Shown in pieces: positions 56,725-64,000 of a DNA stretch of 64,000 nt. The translations under genes were made by a program, and so were the position numbers. The notes under the pieces are model-generated. The model was not told the origin of the DNA and searched no databases. It saw only the letters and a list, made by a program, of their open reading frames with translations. The stretch comes from Plectosphaerella cucumerina (taxonomy: Eukaryota > Ascomycota > Sordariomycetes > Glomerellales > Plectosphaerellaceae): positions 372,001 through 436,000 of the forward strand of contig JAGPXD010000004.1 in NCBI GenBank assembly GCA_020746995.1, in the 5' to 3' direction. Numbering within the stretch: the stretch's first letter is position 1; each line of letters starts with the position of its first letter.

Positions 56725-57667
56725 CGTGGGCGGTTTCTGGCGCGAGATTCTATGCTCTAGATGGCTTCGAAAGATAAAGGCTCACTAAAATGACAGGAGG
56801 GAGGGGTGTATGCGCAGCTGGGGAACACTGCCATGTCTCGGGAGTGGGCAGGTCGGAGGGAGGGAGGGGGAGGGGTGAGGTCTGAAAATGTTCCCGCCGA
56901 AGCACTTTCGCATCGCGGGGCGAAGGGCGTTGGTGGGGCAGACTGCCAGTGTGCTGTAGCGTCGCCGGCTTACCTACGCATGTCTGCGGCCAATGAAAAC
57001 ACCATCGTCAATCATATTCCGACAACATCCCAAGATGTTCTCGAGGCTGAAAGATGCCTCCTCAGTTGCCGAGGCAGCAATGCTTCGAGTCTTGAAAGAG
57101 GCCATGCCTCTTGACGTTGATAGGGAGCTGAGCTGTGTACCGAACACGTCGCCGTGAGGGCGCACCAGCGTCCGGACCGGACGGCAAGGCCAGGACATGC
57201 TCTGTCAGATTCGCATCATTCGAAGACATTGTCGTTACTCCAACCTCGAAGTCGACCAGCTTAAGAACTTCAAGCAGCTAGGTGCGAATGCGGCGGCCAG
57301 GCGAATCATAGGGTTATGCGCAACCACATCTTCAGCGCCGCTGCATCATAGCCGCCGTTTATAGCCATCCGCCCGGCATTTGCCAACCGCATGTCAGTGA
57401 AACTCACAGTATCTTTTCTCTGTCTTCTCTGCATCAAACAGACCAGAAACCACCGCTAGCCTGTGCCAGGCACCAACCAGACCCCTGGAGGCCAAGTATC
57501 CCGTGTTCAATTGGCCAAGAAGCTTGGCATTGTGAGCCCAGCTTGTTCAAAACCATACTTGACAGGTTGGTGGTTTCCTCAGACTTCTTCTTTCGAATCT
57601 GTGCCCATCTGAAGCTGTCGAACATTACCTGATACGAAGCCTCGCTACTCACCTGTCTGTCGTCGTC
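56725..57667. other. Divergent promoter region
   Basis: Between the GTPase gene (minus) and the unknown gene starting at 57668 (plus). No gene was recognised. Confidence 0.45.
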
Positions 57668-58983
57668 ATGGACCTCTACGGGCGCATCGTCCCAATGCCG
57701 CAGCCGCTCAAAGCTCCGTCTGAAATGACGTTGGAAGAGCGTAACGCGAAAGATCGAGCAGGAAGAGCACAGTTTCGAGTTAGCCAAGTCGGCGATATGG
57801 AGGATCTCATCGCCAACGCGTTTGCCGACCCAGCAGCGTTCGATATCTTAACGCGAGGTCATATGCTGGGAACTCCCTCTATGCCCGCCGACGATGCGAG
57901 GTTCATGCAGAGCTTGAAAGTACCGGTTAATGTCTGGCCCTTCAGGAACTACTGGGTACCGACGGCGGCTGACAACAAGTCCGCCGGAGAAGCTCTCTGC
58001 ACGCCTTCCGCTTGCAAGTACATGCTGTGCGACACAAGGATACCGCCAGATGCAGCCGAGGACGCTGAGGCATGCCTCGAGGCCGCTTATCAGGAGCAGC
58101 TTAGGATGAAAGGGAGGGGGGTCGGCTGGAGAAGGCTCGTGAGCAGATCCGCACGAAGGAGTGGAAGAGGGCGCGCCGACACGCCCGAGCCATCCTCAGG
58201 GAGTTCGACGCGGCCGCCGAGCGCGGGGAGGAGCAACCTACCGGTATGGATATCTGGAAGGGCATCAGGCCCAAGACGCCATCTTGGGTCACAGAGATAC
58301 TCAGCAACGGCCAGAAAGAGTATGGCTATGCCCTCTTCACGACCAAGGAGGCCAACGCCCGGCCTCACATCGCCCACAAGCGCTGGATGAAGGTCTTCGA
58401 CGAGTGGATGGAGCGACATGACAACTTCAGCGGCTACAAGGCGCGTGCCACCATGGTGTGGGAGGGGGAGAAGCTGCGCGACAAAATGCACGTCGTCATG
58501 GTGGAGGCCGTCGAACCGAGCGAGACGGACTCGGCGACCATGAGGAGCGACTTTAGGGAGATGCGCGACGTCTTCCCTCACAAATGGATCCTGCACAACA
58601 CCTTCCTCGTCCTGACTGACGACTGCATCTTTCCCGAGCTCGACACACGCCGGCTGGAATGGCGCGAGGCTTGGCGGTTCGAGCGCTCCATCGTTCCCGA
58701 GGATAGGGCCGACGCCGTGCTGCTCCCGGGAGACGTGCCGCGCTTCCATCTTTGGGCTTACGACGCCGAGTGGGAGCCTCCGGCAGGGAAGCGGGCTGTC
58801 GAAGACGGCTACGAGGGCCGGGTCAGGGTCGATTCGCATTTGCTGTACACCTGGTTCTACTACGCCAGGCTGACCGGCGTTGATATGAAGGCCATGTGGA
58901 GGAGGTCATTGACGTTGAAGGACCGGATATGGACGACTGAGACGGATGAGGACAATCCTGAGCAGGCTGTGGCACTTGTTTGA
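57668..58983 (+). pseudogene. Unknown gene split by a frameshift in a G run
   Basis: Two coding frames together look like one protein of about 438 residues. Part 1 runs from ATG 57668 (MDLYGRIVPMPQPLKAPSEM) and is convincing to about 58115; part 2 is convincing from about 58120 to TGA 58981-58983 in another frame (the first ATG is at 58246, but the frame is coding-like before it: EKAREQIRTKEWKRARRHAR). The switch falls on a run of six G (58116-58121); seven G would join the parts. No splice pair explains it. The joined product has many Trp and charged residues, a VNVWPFRNYWVP segment and a C-terminal HLLYTWFYYARLTGVDM; no signal peptide or known domain. A mutation or a base-call error are both possible. 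Confidence 0.65.
58116..58121. repeat. G6 homopolymer at the frame switch
   Basis: Six consecutive G at exactly the point where the coding frame changes in the gene above. Confidence 0.9.
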
Positions 58984-59352
58984 CGAGGTACATACGGCGT
59001 GGTCCCGGAGGCTGGCCCTGGTAAGCAGAGCGGGCGACGCCATGATTGTGTTGATACTGAAATGAGAGCAGTCCCGTCAGCCACTTCTCTCACAGTACTA
59101 TGCATATCGACATGTCAGCTTCAATCTGAAGCCGATACCAGGTTGCCAGTACGAAAGGAGGAATCCCCACGCGGACAGAAGTCGCTGACAGCCTTGCGGA
59201 ATGTTGGAGTGGCCCTCCGTAATCGACCTGCAGCGTCGCCGCACACCATCAGGAGGATGATTGCCATAAAAAGCCCTCGCTCCCCTCTCGTTGCCCGAGC
59301 CAGCCTGACGAGCTCTTACTTCGACGTCTCTCGATTCTGCCACGTCGCCCAA
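58984..59352. other. Intergenic
   Basis: Between the frameshifted gene and the Kre9-like fragment. No gene was recognised. Confidence 0.45.
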
Positions 59353-59628
59353 ATGCTGAACTTTGCTCAGCCAGCGCGCTTCGGCGTCATTCTTGCGCTC
59401 ATTTGCTTGCTCCAAGTCGCCCTGGCTCGCATCGAGATCACGAATAGTGCTGTCAAACCGGTGGCAGGGGAACCTTTTGAGATTATATGGATTGGAGCCG
59501 AGAATTCAGTACCAATCTCCCTGGAGGGAGGCCCTCTGACTGATCTTTCGATGGTGGCTTTCATTGCCGGTGCGTATCATCACTCATGTCACAACACGAA
59601 GAACTTGTTTGAGACCGGGAGCTTTTGA
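59353..59628 (+). CDS. Secreted Kre9/KNH1-like N-terminal fragment
   Basis: 91-residue frame starting MLNFAQPARFGVILALICLL with a signal peptide ending near VALA. After it, IEITNSAVKPVAGEPFEIIW and a following GAENSVPISLEGGP have the strand pattern of the Kre9/KNH1 (Ser-Thr-rich, GPI-anchored) N-terminal domain: ITxP...G..xxIxW...V.I.L. A good donor (G|GTGCGT) at 59570 suggests the frame beyond about residue 72 is intron. I found no convincing second exon with the rest of the domain or a Ser/Thr-rich tail, so the gene is either truncated or its later exons are not recognised. Confidence 0.45.
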   Translation: MLNFAQPARFGVILALICLLQVALARIEITNSAVKPVAGEPFEIIWIGAENSVPISLEGGPLTDLSMVAFIAGAYHHSCHNTKNLFETGSF

Positions 59629-59893
59629 AGATCGAGCCTGTGAAGGAGCCATATACAACTCAGCCCCCTTTCCTACGTCGTTGACTCCTAGACAGGGTCA
59701 AACACTACCTGTCATCTTTCATGCAAGAAATGGACGTTGGCTATCTATGATGTGATCTAGTCTAGTAAAGCTCAAACTCTGACAAGCGTGCCACGAAAAA
59801 TAACCAGTGATCCACGATGGATGGACAGAAAGGTAGCCGTCCCAAACCCAATCGCGTTGAACAGCGCAGGGTGAGAGCGGAGGCTCGTCATGC

Positions 59894-60384
59894 TCAACAC
59901 TGGTATGAAAGGTTAGCACATCACTCGGAGAAACCAGCACAGCTTCACTCACGCAAGAGGCAACCTGGTAGTAGTCTTGTTAGCCCATTTCTCAGAAATC
60001 AACCGGGGGGTAGGTGATACTTACGCCGTTGAAACCAGTGCTGCTGTCCGGGCGGCAATTGCCCGCAGTGTTACCGCAAGAACGCCAGACGGGGAATGCC
60101 GCGTCGTAGGCCGGGGAGATTTGGCCGCGGAGTGAATCGGCGGAGCACTATCATACTCATGTTTAGATATCAAGTAATTGCTCTGACCCATGGAAACACT
60201 CACGCAGTAGACATGTTGGCCCTTTTGATGTGTTAGTGCTCATTCTTCAAGACGAAGGGAGACTACTCACATTGGAGCAACGAAGACCGGCTGTGCCCTC
60301 GCGTGTTCCGTAGTTGCACCAGGATCCGGAGACGAGAGTCACCGCGGAAAGCAGAGCGACGCCATAGGAAGCGATGTGAACCAT
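59894..60384 (-). CDS. Small secreted cysteine-rich protein B (8 Cys)
   Basis: Five exons on the minus strand, 60384-60271, 60221-60204, 60147-60025, 59964-59953 and 59899-59894, all phase 0, give 90 residues. Signal peptide MVHIASYGVALLSAVTLVSG. The mature protein of about 70 residues has eight cysteines: C-x12-C-x7-CC-x22-C-x6-C-x13-CC-stop. The internal exons are only 18 and 12 nt and the last is 6 nt (Cys-stop); each intron has GTGAGT or GTAAGT and an AG acceptor, and the last has a GCTAAC branch. Every small exon except one ends on or contributes a cysteine, which supports the model. The family is not recognised. Spacing differs from that of hydrophobins. The last two exons are the least certain. 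Confidence 0.68.
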
Positions 60385-60861
60385 GGTCGTGGGCGGAAAG
60401 GGGTTGGGCGGATTTGTCGGGATGTTCGGTAGCAAGCAGAGAGAAGGATGCAGAAGGAATGTGAGGTTGGAGGTTTCCCAACGATGATATGTAGCAAACT
60501 GCCGAACGGCGTCCGCGCCGGGAACGCAGGACAAGAGTGTTTATGTTGTAATTGCGCCGCTTATCATGATAGAAAGTGTATCGACGATTGATGAAGCATT
60601 GCAGGGTTCCTGACTTGAGGAAGCTAGAGTCATTTACTGCCTGACTCGGTCTGTCAACCACTCGGACCGAACATCAACCCCGCCTCCGTGATTGCCAAGA
60701 CCAGAAACATCATGGACATGATGGAAACGCAAGTTTTGTTGAAGAAGGACTCTATGCTGTCTTGATACTCCAAAAGTTACAATGGCCAGTAACACAACAT
60801 GATAGACCCCAGCTCGCTCCGCCGCAATTGCCGGAGAACAACGGACTCCCAAACCCGCCCG
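60385..60861. other. Intergenic, promoter side of protein B
   Basis: Presumed promoter of the secreted protein B gene. No other feature was recognised. Confidence 0.45.
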
Positions 60862-61449
60862 TCACGACTGGCACATGAGGTCCTTCCACTTGTTGCACGT
60901 CATGCCCTTGGCATTGGTGTACGTGCACAGGTCCTTGTGAACGGGAATATCCCGGATCGTTCCCGGCGGGATCATCGGATCGCCAGGATACTTCCACACG
61001 GCACCGACCTTCTCGAACTCGCACATGTCGCTCCATGCAAGGTTGAGGTTTGGGCCGCCGTAGACGTCGAAGCCGTGGTACTGGCCCTTGTCGCCTTCCT
61101 CCCAGTATGCCACCGCGAAGAAGGGACGGCGGCCATCGGGCGGGACGGGGACGGACTTTTCGGGTTCCGCCGGGGGTTCCTCCGGGTCGGTGGGAGGGGT
61201 GATGAGGGCCGGGTCGACGTATGTCCCCGTCGCCGCGACAAAGCCGCCCCAGCCCGGATCGCCCGGCGTGGGAATGGCATCCTCGTTGCCGTTATACCAC
61301 GGCTGATACTCCGGAAGGCTGGGGCACCCAGACGTTGTCCGTGTGTTGGTGGTTGTCGCGACAGCATTGCAGGCCACCCTCTCCGTGCACCGCGTAGTAT
61401 AACAGTCGGTTGTAAACCTCGAGGCGCGGGGACTCGCGTCGACCGTCGA
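60862..61449 (-). pseudogene. Orphan C-terminal exon of a secreted-type protein
   Basis: A frame of 195 residues begins at a good acceptor (CTACCTAG ending at 61450) with STVDASPRASRFTTDCYTTR and ends at a stop at 60862-60864. It is Thr/Pro/Cys-rich (TTRCTERVAC, TTTNTRTTSGCPSLPEY) and then globular with aromatic residues (FFAVAYWEEGDKGQYHGFDV) and ends KWKDLMCQS. Cysteine number and composition look extracellular. I see no upstream exon with a start codon or signal peptide on this strand; the next 400 bp carry coding-like sequence on the other strand. It is therefore probably the 3' end of a broken gene, or its 5' exons are missed. Family not recognised. Confidence 0.45.
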
Positions 61450-61541
61450 CTAGGTAGAAGCTTTTCAACAAAGACGGCGACAGCACACGCATCATTGTAC
61501 AACTTCGAGCACAGTGGCGGCCCGGGAGCCAAGACGGCCAA

Positions 61542-61815
61542 GATGACGGAAATCCTGCATCCCAACAAGATCCAGGAGATCATCAAGGTCATCGCTCAGC
61601 CCGGCTGCAACCCAGGCGCCGCGGCCATTGTTCAAGGCTACGTCCGGCTGAACTACAGCTGGGACAGGAAGAAGCTGGAGAACGTAGGCAAGGACGCCGC
61701 CAAGGTCGACAAGACAGAGCGTGGCATCGCCTGCTGCCAGCAGGACCGCGAGGGTTACTACAGGATGTGGTATGAGCACATCATGTACACGAATAAAGAC
61801 AAGGTTGCCGGTTAG
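61542..61815 (+). pseudogene. Orphan coding fragment, plus strand
   Basis: Frame from ATG 61542 (MTEILHPNKIQEIIKVIAQP) to TAG at 61813-61815, 90 residues; coding-like sequence may begin before the ATG (HASLYNFEHSGGPGAKTAK from about 61475). Contents look like a real protein: three Cys, GAAAIVQGYVRLNYSWDRKK, EGYYRMWYEHIMYTNKDK. There is no signal peptide and no known domain. The frame continues upstream only as the antisense of the minus-strand fragment, so the 5' part is missing or unrecognised. Confidence 0.4.
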
Positions 61816-62611
61816 ATAGTTGGGGGACGACTGGAAGCAGCCAACATTGGGGAAAAACCTGGGGCAAGTCCTCATGACTTGGGTACACGTACCTCTAAGG
61901 ATCCTCCTGAGGCTCACTTTGCCCACGTCTCGTCGGAAATACACCCCGAAGGTTGGCCCAGGCTTCGAGATTCCCGTATTGCACGCGCCACAACTATCAG
62001 CTGAATGTAGTACTCAGCTAGTCTATCGACGGCTTCTTTGCCGCCAGAGTTCCAATACATACGAGTCAGATGTGGGAGCTTTCCTCGTGCAGGTGGGTTC
62101 TTCACAACACATTGATCGGCTCTCCTGACAACTGAATCCTCCAGATCTGGACTCGCCGACTGGAATGGTTTGGTACTGGGAAGCTCGAAGATTCCGTCGT
62201 CCGCCATTGTTCGGTATTAGGAGTAGCAGCAGGCTGCCGCAATCATCTCCTGCAGGGAACGCAGCAGGTCTCTGCCGAATGTAGGTGCAGGCCAATGTCC
62301 AGGCGCGGGTTCAAGAACGACCTGGCTCTTCTTTTGTGGCCACAGAGTGAGTTGAGGTTGAAAAAGAAAAAGAATCGCAGCCAAAGGGCCCGAAGGTGTG
62401 CCTGATGGCTAGGCAGTGATGACGTGTCTTTGGGCGGTACCTTGCATGATGGGACAGCCAGTCAGCGGAGCACCCAGCCAGCTCTTTCAGTGTGTGACCA
62501 CCATCTCAGCAGGCTGGCAGCAAACAGAAGGAAAAAACCCCTTTCCGTATTCCTCCATCATGACATCCGCGTTCTCCTAACTTGCTTCAGCCCGACAGCA
62601 TCGACAGCACC
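61816..62611. other. Intergenic, upstream of NLR-type gene
   Basis: Presumed promoter of the nucleoside-phosphorylase-headed gene. No other gene was recognised. Confidence 0.45.
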
Positions 62612-64000
62612 ATGTCAGACCGGAACATCTACACCATCGGATGGATTTCCGCCGTTGTGACCGAGGTATCTACCTGCCGAGCTCTTTTCCCCATCTTGGG
62701 CTGAGTGTGTTAGAGTCGTGGGAGTTTGTTTAGGTATCTTACGAGCTGGTAGCACATGGACTTCTCGTGTCATCACGACTCTCAGAGCAGACTCTCGCGA
62801 CCCCTGACACACCTAGCCAGCCATTCAAGAAGATTACTGACTCCGCGTGTTGCAGTATGTCGCCGCACAGGAATTTCTCCATGAACGCCACGAGGGTCTT
62901 TCGAGCGCCAACGTACATGACGACAACTCTTACACCCTGGGAAGAATCGGATCACACAACGTCGTCATGGTATGTCTGGCTGAATATGGCCCATCGCAAG
63001 CTACGAAAGCAGCAACGGACCTGTTCGACAGCTTTCCCAACATCCGGGCTTGCTTGATGGTTGGCATCGGCGGAGGTGTACCGAGCAAGAAGCACGATAT
63101 ACGCCTCGGCGACATTGTGGTCAGTCGTCCGGCTTCGGGGTACGGGGGCGTCTTCCAGTACGATCATGGAAAAGCCCTTCAGGGTCAAGATTTCCAGCCG
63201 ACGCAGTTCCTGAACGAGCCACCGCAATTTCTGCGTACAGCGACCAATGCACTGGAGACTCGGCATATTGCCAATGGCAACGGGCTAGAGGCTCGCGTCG
63301 AGGAAGTGCTGCTTGGCAAACCTCGTCTGCGACGAAAGGGCTACTCTCGTCCTCCTGCGGCGAGTGACCGGCTCTACAGGTCGGACTTTGTGCATCAGAA
63401 CCAGGACGGCAACTGCAGCGATGAGGACGGCTGCGGCAACGACGCTGCCCAGCTGATCAAACGAGATGGACGAGGCGAATACGACGACAACCCAGCCATC
63501 CACTACGGTCTCATTGCCAGCGGCAACCAAGTCGTCAAGGATGCACTCTTTCGCGACAAGAATATCGCCAAGGACATTCTCTGCTTTGAGATGGAGTCAG
63601 CTGGCCTGATCAAATTTTTCCCTTGCATGGTCATCCGCGGTATTTGCGACTACGCCGACTCGCACAAGAACAAGAAGTGGCAGGGCTACGCCGCCATGGT
63701 GGCTGCGGCATATGCGGAGGCCCTGCTTGGAGAGATCACACCCTCAAGGATCGAGGCAGAAACACGGGTTGCCGAAATGTTGAGTCACAGTTAGTCGATC
63801 AACCTGGTTGTTTTTTCACCTGCTAAGAGCGTCTCATAGTTGATGACATGATTGTCGAGGTACACCAGGATGTCAAGGCAATCAAGTCCGACAACGATCT
63901 TGTCAAGGCCGAAGGACAGGTTCTCAAGATCCAGAAGTGGCTGCAACCGCCCAGACCGTCGCCAAACCCTGATCGAGCCAGACAACTCCGCCAGGACGGC
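62612..64000 (+). CDS. NLR-type protein, PNP_UDP head (partial at window end)
   Basis: Start of a fungal NOD-like receptor-type gene. Exons 62612-62665, 62856-63789 and 63840 to at least 64000 encode 383 residues before the window ends, with no stop. The start MSDRNIYTIGWISAVVTE joins by a 190-nt intron to YVAAQEFLHERHEG. The nucleoside-phosphorylase-like domain (about 5-325) shows YTLGRIGSHNVVMVCLAEYG, CLMVGIGGGVPSKKHDIRLG, DIVVSRPASGYGGVFQYDHG, CFEMESAGLIKFFPCMVIRG and CDYADSHKNKKWQGYAAMVA. The third exon has KIQKWLQPPRPSPNPDRARQ, the linker that normally precedes a NACHT NTPase domain in such fungal proteins. Relatives act in non-self recognition and cell-death control. The NACHT and repeat domains are expected just outside the window. 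Confidence 0.88.

Noticed and set aside
59894..60384. Hydrophobin identity for secreted protein B
   Set aside because: Eight cysteines are present, but the order is C-C-CC-C-C-CC rather than C-CC-C-C-CC-C.
60799..61541. Upstream extension of the plus-strand fragment at 61542
   Set aside because: Most of it is antisense to the better supported minus-strand exon (60862-61449); Arg/Gly/Val-rich composition typical of a shadow frame.

Overview
The window is nuclear DNA from a filamentous ascomycete (Pezizomycotina, most likely a Sordariomycete). The evidence is short spliceosomal introns (mostly 49-80 nt) with GTAAGT/GTATGT-type donors, CTAAC/CTGAC branch sites and CAG/TAG acceptors, genes on both strands with their own promoters, a Cat8/FacB-type zinc cluster regulator, a DUF3602 (PAR32-like) protein, and at the right edge a fungal NLR-type gene with a nucleoside-phosphorylase head. 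No species is named; the sequence alone does not allow it. I saw no transposon, CRISPR array or rRNA gene.

Left part (0-28 kb), mainly housekeeping: ribosomal protein S29; mitochondrial EF-Tu; a Lys/Arg-rich fungal protein; a small secreted protein; a P-loop kinase related to YFH7/uridine kinase; a large low-complexity protein with a perfect 24-bp tandem repeat; RTF1 (Paf1 complex) divergent from COQ7 (ubiquinone synthesis); a 1,809-residue phospholipase D without introns; gamma-tubulin in seven exons; a 99-residue disordered protein behind two adjacent CRE octamers; tRNA-Ala(AGC); and a SET-domain lysine methyltransferase.

Middle (28-48 kb): a 3.1-kb gene-free stretch leads into the Cat8/FacB-like regulator. 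It is followed by a PGC1-like glycerophosphodiester phosphodiesterase, an 82-residue eight-cysteine secreted protein, a large uncharacterised membrane protein, the DUF3602 protein, a small membrane-protein frame interrupted by TAG, the dynactin actin-related protein Arp1, a small mitochondrial membrane protein and the GPI-anchor protein GPI11/PIG-F.

Right part (49-64 kb), more accessory: a secreted tyrosinase with an in-frame stop just after its second copper site lies tail-to-tail with a secreted, bacterial-looking cyclohexadienyl-dehydratase (PheC) homologue. Then come PMP3, an Obg/YchF-like GTPase (YGR210C type), an unknown gene frameshifted in a G run, a possible Kre9/KNH1-like fragment, a second eight-cysteine secreted protein built from very small exons, two orphan coding fragments head to head, and the truncated start of the NLR-type gene. 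Secreted, broken and fragmentary genes are concentrated in the last 15 kb, which suggests faster turnover there than in the left half.

All splice models were read by eye from splice signals, phase and protein-family expectation. No transcript or database search was available.
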